Source of the DNA: Paenibacillus sp. FSL K6-0276
Lineage (GTDB): Bacteria > Bacillota > Bacilli > Paenibacillales > Paenibacillaceae
Direction: 5' to 3'
DNA length: 64,000 nucleotides
NCBI RefSeq assembly: GCF_037977235.1
Contig: NZ_CP150276.1
Location: 3,782,001 to 3,846,000, forward strand
Positions within the stretch are counted from its first letter, which is position 1. Each line of letters opens with the position of its first letter. The position numbers and the translations under genes were made by a program. Under the pieces are notes generated by a model, which saw nothing but the letters and a program-made list of their open reading frames with translations, was not told the DNA's origin and searched no databases. Positions 39,469-47,884 of this stretch are shown one piece after another.

Positions 39469-39818
39469 AGCGGTAGCCTCCTAAAGTAGCGTGGTGACCT
39501 AACAGGCAGCCTGTTGTCATCTCGCCTTCCGTTTTGATTGCCGCGGGGTTAGGGATAGGCTGATGCTAAACATGCAGCACTATTCCGGAACCAGCAGAAA
39601 CTGTCTACCACTCATATAAGAATGGCCTTGTTTCTGTGAGAGACATTGAGTAAATCTATAAGACTAAGCTTATACTTACCTATATGCCATATAAAGGAAC
39701 CCAGAATAGTGTAACATGTTTTTAAAACGCTTTCCTTAAATATATTCATGATTTGTACACATTTTTTCGCTTGGTTTCATGCCGGAATGCGAACGATCGC
39801 ATTGACTCCTCATCATAC
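39469..39818. other. Gene-free region upstream of sucC
   Basis: 350 bp between sucC and the end of ohrR, expected to hold the sucCD promoter. It contains a short perfect hairpin AACAGG-CAG-CCTGTT (39501-39515) close to the sucC start and a weak catabolite-response-like motif (separate entry). I see no open frame with protein-like character. Confidence 0.5.
39719..39736 (-). promoter_or_regulatory. Weak candidate CcpA (cre) site upstream of sucC
   Basis: Minus-strand AGGAAAGCGTTTTAAAA resembles the cre consensus WTGNAANCGNWWNCAW with two mismatches. It is about 255 bp upstream of sucC. Catabolite control would be plausible for a TCA cycle operon, but the match is weak. Confidence 0.25.
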
Positions 39819-40307
39819 TTACTTTTTACTATCTTGAGTGTTCGCCTCATGAACACGGTTCAGCAAGCTTTTGAACTGCTCCAGCAGCTCTACAGTCTCA
39901 TCGCTAGACATAGTCGTTTCTTCCATCATTTTACCAGGAATACAAGCCGCATTGCTTTGAAGTGCCCAGCCCTGTTCAGTTAGTGAAATTAAAACTTTTC
40001 GCTCATCCTGAGTCGAACGTTCACGCACAATCAACCCTGCAGCTTGCAAGCGTTTCAATAGAGGAGTCAGTGTTCCCGAATCCAAAAATAGCGCCTCACC
40101 TATTTCTTTAACAGTACATTGCTGCCGTTCCCATAACACAAGCATTACTAGATATTGCGAGTATGTTAAACCGATCTTATCCAAATAGGGTTGATACAGC
40201 TTAGTGATCTCACGAGAGCAAGCATAAATGGTGAAACAGAGTTGATTCTCAATCAGCAACTCTGGAGTTGTGGTTATCTTTTGCATATCTTCTTCATTCA
40301 TTTTCAT
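39819..40307 (-). CDS. ohrR: Organic hydroperoxide sensor repressor OhrR (MarR family)
   Basis: 162 residues. Winged-helix MarR protein very close to B. subtilis OhrR: NQLCFTIYACSREITKLY carries the peroxide-sensing Cys24, and LDSGTLTPLLKRLQAAGL with DERKVLISLT forms the DNA-binding wing. Extra Cys at 30, 64 and 122. It is divergent from ohr, which it should repress until oxidised. Confidence 0.95.
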   Translation of the reverse strand: MKMNEEDMQKITTTPELLIENQLCFTIYACSREITKLYQPYLDKIGLTYSQYLVMLVLWERQQCTVKEIGEALFLDSGTLTPLLKRLQAAGLIVRERSTQDERKVLISLTEQGWALQSNAACIPGKMMEETTMSSDETVELLEQFKSLLNRVHEANTQDSKK

Positions 40308-40381
40308 ATCTTTTCACCTGCCTTATAGCTTTATTTTATCATAATTCACTCATAACATCATAATAATAGCAAAAAATCAAT

Positions 40382-40410
40382 TTGACTTTTACATTAATTG
40401 CGATAAATTA
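40382..40410 (+). promoter_or_regulatory. Candidate ohr promoter and OhrR operator
   Basis: TTGACT (40382-40387), 16-bp spacer, TAAATT (40404-40409). The imperfect inverted repeat TAATT-GCGATA-AATTA (40395-40410) overlaps the -10, and TACATT/GATTGTA half sites resemble the TACAATT-AATTGTA pattern of OhrR operators. Placement 40 bp before the ohr ATG fits repression by OhrR. Confidence 0.4.
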
Positions 40411-40449
40411 GATTGTACACAAACAAATTAAGAATTGGAGCGATAAAAT

Positions 40450-40878
40450 ATGATGACCATCCAGCAAAAAATGTATGAAACCACTGTTAAAGCCGTAGGT
40501 GGAAGAAACGGTTATATCGAATCAGAAAGTCCTAAGCTCAGCCTTACAATCAGCACACCACGTGAAATGGGAGGCGCCGGTGGCGAAGGCACAAATCCAG
40601 AACAATTATTTGCAGCCGGATATTCCGCATGCTTCGATAGCGCTCTAAACATGGTTGCTCGAATCGGAAAAGTGAAAATTGAAGGCAGCGAAGTAACGGC
40701 TACAGTCAGCTTCGGTAAAGTTGAAGATGGAGGTTTTGGCATTGCGGTTAAGCTTGATGTGCTGGTTAAAGGAGTCGACAGAGAAACCGCAACCTCTTTA
40801 GTAGAAGCTGCTCATGGAGCTTGCCCATACTCCCGCGCAACCCGTGGCAATATCGCCGTAGAATTGAATGTATTGTAA
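40450..40878 (+). CDS. ohr: Organic hydroperoxide reductase Ohr (OsmC family)
   Basis: 142 residues. The two catalytic Cys are in AGYSACFDSAL and HGACPYSRATRG. It reduces organic hydroperoxides. It is one of few plus-strand genes in this half of the window, with ohrR divergent and a strong terminator behind. Confidence 0.96.
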   Translation: MMTIQQKMYETTVKAVGGRNGYIESESPKLSLTISTPREMGGAGGEGTNPEQLFAAGYSACFDSALNMVARIGKVKIEGSEVTATVSFGKVEDGGFGIAVKLDVLVKGVDRETATSLVEAAHGACPYSRATRGNIAVELNVL

Positions 40879-40911
40879 GGGAGAAATAACAAAATACGAT
40901 TAAGAAACTAA

Positions 40912-40952
40912 ACCAGCAGCAAGTCTCTGTTATTACGAGACTTGCTGCTGGT
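40912..40952. terminator. Bidirectional terminator between ohr and comM
   Basis: A perfect 16-bp stem, ACCAGCAGCAAGTCTC with its complement, around a 9-base loop, T-rich on the plus side. It lies between two convergent genes. Confidence 0.85.
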
Positions 40953-40958
40953 CGTTTA

Positions 40959-42671
40959 TTATGATAATTCCTCTACCATCGCCTGTCGGTCTAAAATACG
41001 GTACTGCACAGCCTCCGCAAGATGGGCGGTAGTAATATCCTGTGCACCCTCCAGATCAGCTATCGTACGGGATAGCTTAATAATTCGATCATGCGCTCGC
41101 ATGCTTAGACCTAAATTTTCCAGAATATCATGCAACAATTGAGAACCCTCCCTGCTGAGACTTGCATATCGCCGGAGAGAAGCACCGGAAAGTTCACTAT
41201 TCCAAGAAATCGGTAAGCATTTATAGCGTTTGTCTTGTATCGCCTGTGCCGCCATTACCTTCATGCGCATTTCTGCCGAGGATAGAACATGTCCCTGTCG
41301 ATCCCATTCTTTTGGGCGAGGAACCTCCACCTGTAAATCGATACGGTCCAATAAGGGTCCTGATATCTTAGCTCGGTATTGTGCAATTCTAGCAGGACTA
41401 CAAGTACAATTTTGCTGGGAAATACCGCTTGAAAAAAAACCGCAACTACATGGATTCATCGAACCCGCGAGCATGAACTTGGCAGGATAAGTAAAGGATG
41501 CCCGTGCGCGGCTTATGGTAACAACCCCATCTTCGAGTGGCTGGCGCAACACTTCGAGCACATTCCGAGAGAACTCGGGTAACTCATCTAGAAAGAGAAT
41601 GCCTCGATGAGCAAGACTAACTTCGCCCGGTTTTGGAATTCCTCCACCTCCAATAAGTCCTGCGGCCGATATCGTATGATGTGGGGAGCGAAAAGGACGG
41701 CTTCGCAGCAAGCCGTTATGAGCATCTTTTAAATTTCCTGCTGCACTAAAAATTTTGGTTACGTCAAGCGCCTCACTCTCTGACAACTGTGGAAGGATGC
41801 TCGGGAGGCGCTTAATCAGCATCGTCTTACCTGTACCGGGCGGTCCGATGAGCAAGATATTATGCATGCCCGCTGCCGCAATGGTTAAGGCTCTTTTTAC
41901 ATGTTGTTGACCCAACACGTCACTGTAATCATCCAACATCTCGTTCAAAACGAATGAGGATGCCTCAGAAGTACTGTAAACTGGGGTATATTTAAGATGT
42001 TCCAAAGAAAGCGCGAGAACCGGAGGTCGTTCATTTGCATCCATCCCCCTGCTTACAGATACAGGAAAAGGAAGTGATGATAAAGAAGGTACTTCAGCAG
42101 AAACTCCCCCTTCCTGTAGCATCTTTTCACCTTCCTCTTTTATACCCAAAGCTGTATTGGACTGTGGTTCTCCCGAATTCGGTAATGCGCGCAAATGATC
42201 GATTGCGTATACATTTATGCCACTGATCAAAGCTGCCTCAGCTGCATTGCCTTCCGGAAGCAGTACAGCCTTAAATCCATTCTTTCGCGCTGCTTCCACC
42301 ATTGGAAGCACTCCCGATACTGGCCGCAGACTGCCATCCAGCGCAAGCTCTCCAATGAAGAGCACCTCATTGGCAGAGGGCATAATCAGTTGACCACTAG
42401 TTATCAGTATCCCAAGAGCAATCGCAAGATCAAAGGCAGAGCCTTCTTTTCGTAAGTCGGCTGGTGCTAGATTTATCGTAATGCGCTGCTGCGGATAGCG
42501 GTATCCGCAATTTTTAACGGCAGCTCTTACTCGTTCTACTGCCTCACGAATCGCTGAATCCGGTAGGCCAATGATATTCGTCTGAGGCAATCCATTCGCA
42601 AGATCAATTTCAACACCAATCATCACCCCTTCAATTCCATACAAACACGCACTATGCATTTTTCCATACAT
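40959..42671 (-). CDS. comM: ComM/YifB family AAA+ ATPase (Mg-chelatase-like)
   Basis: 570 residues. N-terminal LonC-like domain (GVEIDLANGLPQTNIIGL), Walker A GPPGTGKTMLIKR, Walker B GILFLDELPEF, and a zinc-like motif region (GSMNPCSCGFF ... CTCSPARI). In Vibrio and others ComM is a branch-migration helicase acting in transformation. Length is slightly greater than the usual 500-510 because of an insertion at about residues 170-240. Confidence 0.94.
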   Translation of the reverse strand: MYGKMHSACLYGIEGVMIGVEIDLANGLPQTNIIGLPDSAIREAVERVRAAVKNCGYRYPQQRITINLAPADLRKEGSAFDLAIALGILITSGQLIMPSANEVLFIGELALDGSLRPVSGVLPMVEAARKNGFKAVLLPEGNAAEAALISGINVYAIDHLRALPNSGEPQSNTALGIKEEGEKMLQEGGVSAEVPSLSSLPFPVSVSRGMDANERPPVLALSLEHLKYTPVYSTSEASSFVLNEMLDDYSDVLGQQHVKRALTIAAAGMHNILLIGPPGTGKTMLIKRLPSILPQLSESEALDVTKIFSAAGNLKDAHNGLLRSRPFRSPHHTISAAGLIGGGGIPKPGEVSLAHRGILFLDELPEFSRNVLEVLRQPLEDGVVTISRARASFTYPAKFMLAGSMNPCSCGFFSSGISQQNCTCSPARIAQYRAKISGPLLDRIDLQVEVPRPKEWDRQGHVLSSAEMRMKVMAAQAIQDKRYKCLPISWNSELSGASLRRYASLSREGSQLLHDILENLGLSMRAHDRIIKLSRTIADLEGAQDITTAHLAEAVQYRILDRQAMVEELS

Positions 42672-42773
42672 AAAAACACCTCATCTCCTGAAATACACCC
42701 CTGTTTGGGTGTCAAAACTTCAAGAAAAAAGGTGCTTCCTTATTTTCTGGCAATAATTTAGCTTCTATATCTC

Positions 42774-42803
42774 ATTATATTAAGAGAATCTTATCGCAAT
42801 CAA
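42774..42803 (-). promoter_or_regulatory. Candidate SigA promoter of comM
   Basis: Minus strand TTGATT (42798-42803), 18-bp spacer, TATAAT (42774-42779). About 105 bp upstream of the comM ATG; the leader between contains a small ACACCC/GGGTGT hairpin. Confidence 0.5.
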
Positions 42804-42872
42804 CAATTATTCTATCTTTATAAAGAAAAACCATACTGCATAAATACGCATAACTAGTACTATAGACCTATT

Positions 42873-43382
42873 TCAACCCTCTTCACTGACTACAACTGAA
42901 TCCCTAATCTGTTCAAAGGTCAAAGGTTTATAGTTCCAGTGCTCCACACAAATGTTAAAATAATTGTTTCCTTCATATTTTTGTCCATGGATATGACCAT
43001 GCACGTTTACGTAAGGCATATGTTTATTCATATACATCGGCTCATGGGAGAGGAAAAAGAAATCCTTATAAATAAGTGGATATTCACTAACCTCGTCAAA
43101 ACCTGTTTCAAGCCACCACCCCCGACTGCGGCCACGATCATGATTTCCGAGAATTAGTATCTTATATCCATGCAGCCTCTCCACAATAGCATGTGTTGCT
43201 TCCTTGTTAAGAAACGAAAAGTCACCCAAATGAAACACTTTATCGTCCGGACTCACTACCGAATTCCAATTCTCAATCATGGCTTCATTCATTTGCTCCA
43301 CATCTATAAAGGGCCTGGATTCAAAATCAATAATCAACTTATGTCCAAAATGATGGTCGGATGTAAAAAAAACGTTAGCCAT
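42873..43382 (-). CDS. Calcineurin-like metallophosphoesterase
   Basis: 169 residues from ATG at 43382 behind AAGGGTGA. Metal-binding motifs in order: SDHHFGH, HLGDFSFL, LGNHDRGRSR, LSHEPMY, VHGHIHG. Single compact domain without signal peptide. Substrate unknown; similar small phosphoesterases occur widely in bacteria and phages. Confidence 0.88.
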   Translation of the reverse strand: MANVFFTSDHHFGHKLIIDFESRPFIDVEQMNEAMIENWNSVVSPDDKVFHLGDFSFLNKEATHAIVERLHGYKILILGNHDRGRSRGWWLETGFDEVSEYPLIYKDFFFLSHEPMYMNKHMPYVNVHGHIHGQKYEGNNYFNICVEHWNYKPLTFEQIRDSVVVSEEG

Positions 43383-43415
43383 GTTCACCCTTCTTTCTGA
43401 TCATAATTTGTATTA

Positions 43416-43829
43416 TTATCTCCAGTCACGCCGCTTACGCGTTCGTTTATTAACATCGCTCTGGATCAGTTCAGCTAGAGGGGGAGCCTCTTCATTCTCA
43501 ATGAGCCAGCCACGCATCTCTTTGATCGCTTCCACCTGTCCATTCCCTCTATCACGCCATGTAAGAAGCTCTATGACTTTAATAACAAGCGCCAAGAGGC
43601 TGTTTTTGCAGTTTTGTGACTTTTCAGCTCGGATTTTTTGAAATAGCGCCTCATTTTTCCAATCTATTAATATTTCTTCAGCTATAGTGGGCCGCATCAC
43701 CGTGAAGGTCTTATTGCAATTAGCGCAACAGACAACTGATATAGGCTCTGCGGTAAATTTCACTTCAATCTTCTGCTGGCAATATTGGCAAGCAAAACTA
43801 ACCTGCATATCAATAGGCTTATTCTTCAC
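43416..43829 (-). CDS. Unknown protein with zinc-ribbon-like N-terminus
   Basis: 137 residues, GTG start behind GGAGGG. CQYC (residues 14-17) and CANC (residues 35-38) can bind zinc; the rest is helical and ends in a basic tail (KRTRKRRDW). I do not recognise the family. It is upstream of the phosphoesterase gene and may share its transcript. Confidence 0.65.
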   Translation of the reverse strand: MKNKPIDMQVSFACQYCQQKIEVKFTAEPISVVCCANCNKTFTVMRPTIAEEILIDWKNEALFQKIRAEKSQNCKNSLLALVIKVIELLTWRDRGNGQVEAIKEMRGWLIENEEAPPLAELIQSDVNKRTRKRRDWR

Positions 43830-43982
43830 TTAGACAGCCCTCCTCATGATGACATTAAAAAGTTACTCTAATGTTTACCCATTTCTTTTGAGAAATGACC
43901 CACTGTGCGGAGACTATGTAAAGACTTTTTTCACAAGAAAGCTAGTGCCCATAATGAATGGAGTGAGAATATGGGGTGCTGC

Positions 43983-44369
43983 TTAAAAAGCCTCACGTAT
44001 ATGCCCCAGAGAAGCTATGCTTAAATCATCATTCAGCAAAATGCTGATTACGTCAAAAGAAACTCTTCGATCATCATAACCTTTCATATGCATATAAACC
44101 TGTGCTGTATTTCGCACTTGATGTATTTTTCGGGCATTCACCGATTCCTCCGGAGTCCCCTGAAACAGCTCTCCACTACGACTGCGAACTTCAATAAAAA
44201 TAATACAGCCTTCATTCTCGGCAATGATATCAAGCTCTCCAGTTCGACAACGCCAATTCCGTTCCAAGATCATGTACCCACAAGTAGATAGGTATTGCAC
44301 AGCTCCTTCTTCAGCAGCGGTTCCCTTCTGTTTGCGGTTGTAGCGCTCCTTTGTGTATGGCTCTTTCAT
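43983..44369 (-). CDS. YraN family (UPF0102) predicted nuclease
   Basis: 128 residues. Restriction-endonuclease-like fold signature: GELDIIAENEGCIIFIEVRSR (GxxD ... ExK-like EVR). Function unproven. The ATG overlaps the ylqH stop by 4 bp. Confidence 0.92.
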   Translation of the reverse strand: MKEPYTKERYNRKQKGTAAEEGAVQYLSTCGYMILERNWRCRTGELDIIAENEGCIIFIEVRSRSGELFQGTPEESVNARKIHQVRNTAQVYMHMKGYDDRRVSFDVISILLNDDLSIASLGHIREAF

Positions 44370-44668
44370 TCCGGTCTCCGTTCACCGGCGGAACGGTCGC
44401 TCTGATACACAAAGCTTAGGATTTCTGCCACTAGCTGATAGAGTTCAGAAGGGATCTGTTGATCTAGATCGATCTTTGAAAGAACCTCTACGAGGGCTGC
44501 GTCCTCCTGAACAGCAACCCCGCTTTCTTTGGCCTTTTGCAGAATCAGATCCGCTATCGCCCCTTGTCCTTTGGCAACAACGACAGGAGCTTCGCTTTGC
44601 CCTGGACTATATTTGAGGGCAACCGCTTTTTTGAGCCCTTGTGAAATGGGTTGTACAGGCTCATTCAT
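44366..44668 (-). CDS. ylqH: FlhB C-terminal-domain-like protein (YlqH)
   Basis: 100 residues. KKAVALKYSPG, VVAKGQGAIADLIL and PSELYQLVAEILSFVYQ align with the cytosolic domain of FlhB after its cleavage site (FAVALKYDGS, IIAKGQDYVALRI, PNDLFQAVAEVLAYVYK in this genome). The NPTH residues themselves are absent. It overlaps ylqG and yraN by 4 bp each. It might replace or modulate the FlhB C-terminal part in export; this is not established. Confidence 0.9.
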   Translation of the reverse strand: MNEPVQPISQGLKKAVALKYSPGQSEAPVVVAKGQGAIADLILQKAKESGVAVQEDAALVEVLSKIDLDQQIPSELYQLVAEILSFVYQSDRSAGERRPE

Positions 44669-46824
44669 ATACGGTAATCCACTCCTTTGTAGGCATCGGG
44701 AACATAATCAACAAGCTTACTAGCATGGGTACCGGCAAGCTCTGTAGAAAGATTCAGTTCTGGCAATGGTTCAGTTCTTAAACCCGACAGCTGATAACCA
44801 ATAGACTCTACTGCAGCTTTAATATCTTCACGCCGCTGTTCCAGCAGCTCAAGCACCCAAGGATGATCATTATGTAACTTAAGACTAACAATTCGATCTA
44901 CAACCTGCACATCTACCAGTGTCTGGCCGATTTGCTTCATATCCAGATCAAACCAGAGCCTGCAATTGGCAGCATCCAATTCACCCTTGCGGCCCCGACG
45001 CGATTGAATATGAACTGACGCTGTCTCCTGCCCATCCGGACCTTGCAGTGGCAAGAACAAAGTAACTTGCGCGAAAGGAGCTGTTCGATCTGTATTAAGC
45101 AGCAGTTGTTGTCCTGTCAGCTGCTGCACTAGTCCGCTCGCGGCTTCTTTTACCGCGGGCGGCACCTCGCTGCTGCTCATGATCTGCAGCAGCACGCCCT
45201 TCAGGGTGTCGGTGGCTTGTTCGCCGCCGACACCTGCACTGCCAAGCGCGGCCGTACCCGCCGCCGCGCGGGCCGTCTCAGCGGCGGCTACAACGCCGCC
45301 GCGCACCGCCTGCTGCTCGTGCTCCGCACCGAGCAGCTTCAACACCCGCCCCACCCACGACTCCGCGTCCGCGGGTGGGGCGGTGTCCGGCTGCATCAGC
45401 GAAGCCGTAGCAGCCGCGGGGGCAGGGCTTGCTCCCGCCGCGTCAGCGGGCGGGACCATTGCGAGCTGCGGCAGGGAACCGCGCAGCTCGGTGAGCACGC
45501 CCTGTAGCTTCGCAAGCAGGGCGGCTCCGCTAGGTGTAGCTGCCTGAGGCGCTGCACCAGCAGCAGGTCCCTCGGCGCTCACACTCGCGCCACCAGTCAC
45601 ACCCACGCTCTTATCTATATTTATTGCCTGATTCTTATCTGCATTTACAGCGCTACCTAATGCTCCATCCTTATTCAGATTCATGGCATTACCCTGAATC
45701 TCAACTTCATCGGAACCGATAAGATTACTCGCTGCACCATCAATTTGAGCGCTTAAAGCACTATTTAGAGCTCCGGAGGTCATAGTAGGAGTTGTTTTGC
45801 CCGCCGCAGTAGGCTCCGAAACAATCCCACTCTTCGAGATCTGCGCACCTTCACCTGCCTCATCAAGCACCACTGGATTGCCAGTTACAATTCCCGTTTC
45901 ATTATCAGAAGTTATGTTAAGAGTCACCTTAACTGCTGCACCCTGTTCATCCGGTTTCATAGTAGTCGGAAGGCCAGAAGCACTTTCAGCTGTCCCGCCC
46001 GAAAGAGTAGTACTTCCGCTTGCGACAGTGCCTTCAGCGGCTTTACTTACAGCTTGTCCATTTCCTTTAGCTGCCAGCAGCACAGCATCCACCTCTGCAT
46101 CGCCACCCTCTACAGCTCCCACATTAATCCCACTTATTGAGCCTGCAGTTACAGAAGGTTCGAGCTTTCCAGTACTGGTACCCATTCCGGATTTAGGTTC
46201 CGCAGTTGTTATTTCTTCACTAGCGATTTGCCCTACCCATATCGTAATCTGATCTTCTAGTGCTGACAAAAGCTGATGCAGTTGCGGCCCAAATACGGCC
46301 TGCTGCAATCCTTTCACACTCTCGACTGTAACGGGTAGTCCCCGCTTTACAGAAATGACAGCCGCGTCAAGCCACTCAGAAGTAGGAACACCTGCCGGCT
46401 TAGCACTCATTACCGCATCCAGCAAAGCAGCTGTCTCTTTGGTCAGCGGAACGCCTCCTGATTGCATCGCTAGTACGATTTCTCGACCTGCTTTGGAATC
46501 GGCAAGCCCAAGCGACTCCAATGCCTCGCCCATGCTTTGCGGAGTGACTAACGCCGTTTCACTGAGGGAGACCGGCTTCAATACGGGTAATCCGCCTTCT
46601 CCGGGTGGTCCAACTTGCAAGTTCATTGTTTCTCCTGGCAGTAGCGGAGTTTCTAATTCCGCGCGAACAGGTGTACCTTGAATTTGCACTACCGCTTCTT
46701 TTCCTGAATCCGATACAGAGAGAACAACACCACGTACAACTTGCCCTTCTTTCAACTCTAAAGACTTGGCCGCGCCTGGTTTATGATCTCCAAGCAATCC
46801 ACGGATCAATGTTCCGATATTCAT
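44665..46824 (-). CDS. ylqG: Large FliK-like protein (YlqG)
   Basis: 719 residues. An N-terminal small beta-rich domain (about 1-75), a long low-complexity Ala/Gly/Thr/Glu region, and a C-terminal domain (FAQVTLFLPLQGPDGQE; CRLWFDLDMKQIGQTLVDV) that resembles the FliK C-terminal domain. Partner in place of ylqH, echoing the FliK/FlhB pair. The stretch coding about residues 430-560 is extremely GC-rich (positions 45241-45300 have 49 of 60 G/C). Function unknown. Confidence 0.82.
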   Translation of the reverse strand: MNIGTLIRGLLGDHKPGAAKSLELKEGQVVRGVVLSVSDSGKEAVVQIQGTPVRAELETPLLPGETMNLQVGPPGEGGLPVLKPVSLSETALVTPQSMGEALESLGLADSKAGREIVLAMQSGGVPLTKETAALLDAVMSAKPAGVPTSEWLDAAVISVKRGLPVTVESVKGLQQAVFGPQLHQLLSALEDQITIWVGQIASEEITTAEPKSGMGTSTGKLEPSVTAGSISGINVGAVEGGDAEVDAVLLAAKGNGQAVSKAAEGTVASGSTTLSGGTAESASGLPTTMKPDEQGAAVKVTLNITSDNETGIVTGNPVVLDEAGEGAQISKSGIVSEPTAAGKTTPTMTSGALNSALSAQIDGAASNLIGSDEVEIQGNAMNLNKDGALGSAVNADKNQAINIDKSVGVTGGASVSAEGPAAGAAPQAATPSGAALLAKLQGVLTELRGSLPQLAMVPPADAAGASPAPAAATASLMQPDTAPPADAESWVGRVLKLLGAEHEQQAVRGGVVAAAETARAAAGTAALGSAGVGGEQATDTLKGVLLQIMSSSEVPPAVKEAASGLVQQLTGQQLLLNTDRTAPFAQVTLFLPLQGPDGQETASVHIQSRRGRKGELDAANCRLWFDLDMKQIGQTLVDVQVVDRIVSLKLHNDHPWVLELLEQRREDIKAAVESIGYQLSGLRTEPLPELNLSTELAGTHASKLVDYVPDAYKGVDYRI

Positions 46825-46900
46825 ACCGTTTCTCCTCCCTCTATTTTCTCTTTTCTTACTATATCGGTATTCATTTCACTTTTTTAAGCATGCTATAAGA

Positions 46901-46992
46901 AGAAACGACTTTGTCGTCCTATATGGATGACAACCGTTTCTCGCAAAATATAAGGATAATGTATAGCGTATAACATATACGTTCTTATATTT
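46901..46992 (+). repeat. Dispersed two-hairpin repeat, copy C (degenerate)
   Basis: First hairpin changed to GTCGTCC-TATA-TGGATGAC; second hairpin retained as AATATAAGGATAATGTATA ... CTTATATTT. Its end touches the rnhB stop codon. It lies between rnhB and ylqG. Confidence 0.7.
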
Positions 46993-47619
46993 CTAGAATA
47001 ACGTTTGCTGCTCTGCGAGGATCTTCCCAATAAAACTGCGTCGATGCATAGGTGTTGGACCTAGAGCCGTGATTTGTTCCCGGTGAAGTTTGGTCGCATA
47101 ACCTTTATGTATCGCAATCCCATAATCAGGATATAATTCCTCCCATAGGCCTTCACATAGTCTGTCTCGAGTTACTTTAGCAATAATCGAAGCTGCTGCA
47201 ATGGACTGACTATTAGCATCCCCTTTAATTATTGCCCTTTGTGGCAATGGGAGGTCTACCTTTTCAGCATCTATTAGCATATAGTCAGGAATGTGTTCCA
47301 GAATCTCCACCGCTTTTTTCATGGCCAGGCGTGAAGCTTGCTTGATATTAATTTCATCAATGACATTAGAATCCACATACCCCACACCTACCGCCAGCGC
47401 TTGCTCCATTATAATCTCGTATAAAGCATCTCTCTTTTTAGCTGTAAGCTTTTTCGAATCATTTACACCATCAATAATAAGCCCCTCCGGCAAAATCACC
47501 GCTGCTGCGACGACGTCCCCAAACAAGCAACCTCTACCCACTTCATCTACGCCTGCTATTCGGCGATAAGACTGTTCCCAGCCTTCTTTTTCATAGGCCA
47601 ACATATCTAACGAACTCAC
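46993..47619 (-). CDS. rnhB: Ribonuclease HII
   Basis: 208 residues, GTG start behind GGCGGTGA. Motifs: GVDEVGRGCLFGDV (first Asp-Glu), DSKKLTAKKR, IKGDANSQSIAAASI, HKGYATKLH. Removes ribonucleotides from DNA. Normal length. Confidence 0.96.
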   Translation of the reverse strand: MSSLDMLAYEKEGWEQSYRRIAGVDEVGRGCLFGDVVAAAVILPEGLIIDGVNDSKKLTAKKRDALYEIIMEQALAVGVGYVDSNVIDEINIKQASRLAMKKAVEILEHIPDYMLIDAEKVDLPLPQRAIIKGDANSQSIAAASIIAKVTRDRLCEGLWEELYPDYGIAIHKGYATKLHREQITALGPTPMHRRSFIGKILAEQQTLF

Positions 47620-47739
47620 TATTTTGTCACCGCCAATTATGAATTATTCTATGATCTATATAAGTCAGCTTATCACAGTAAAGCTTACATGGTCATCTTA
47701 AAATAGACGTTCCAATTTGATCCATTCCCCATAAAATAT

Positions 47740-47789
47740 CCCCACAAAGTGGGGCTTAGCTTCGATGCGTACTCAGGTACTTTGTGGGG
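47740..47789. repeat. Nested inverted repeat in the rnhB-rbgA gap
   Basis: CCCCACAAAGT (47740-47750) pairs with ACTTTGTGGGG (47779-47789), and the left part also forms a short hairpin CCCCAC-AAA-GTGGGG (47740-47754). The two structures are mutually exclusive. On the minus strand the short hairpin is followed by ATATTTT. Could be a weak terminator, an attenuator or a short mobile repeat. Confidence 0.5.
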
Positions 47790-47817
47790 GCCCCAAATAT
47801 ATCCTTTCTGACACATA

Positions 47818-47851
47818 AAAAAGAGCCTCCGAAATTTCGGATGGCTCTTTC
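47818..47851 (-). terminator. Terminator after rbgA
   Basis: AAAGAGCC and GGCTCTTT arms enclosing CCGAAATTTCGG; six T follow on the minus strand, 34 bp after the rbgA stop. Confidence 0.85.
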
Positions 47852-47884
47852 ATACCTAGTCATTTAACGCAGAATTCACGCCAC

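Noticed and set aside
45217..45507. Arg/Gly-rich frames opposite ylqG
   Set aside because: Caused by the high GC of this patch, which removes stop codons in all frames.
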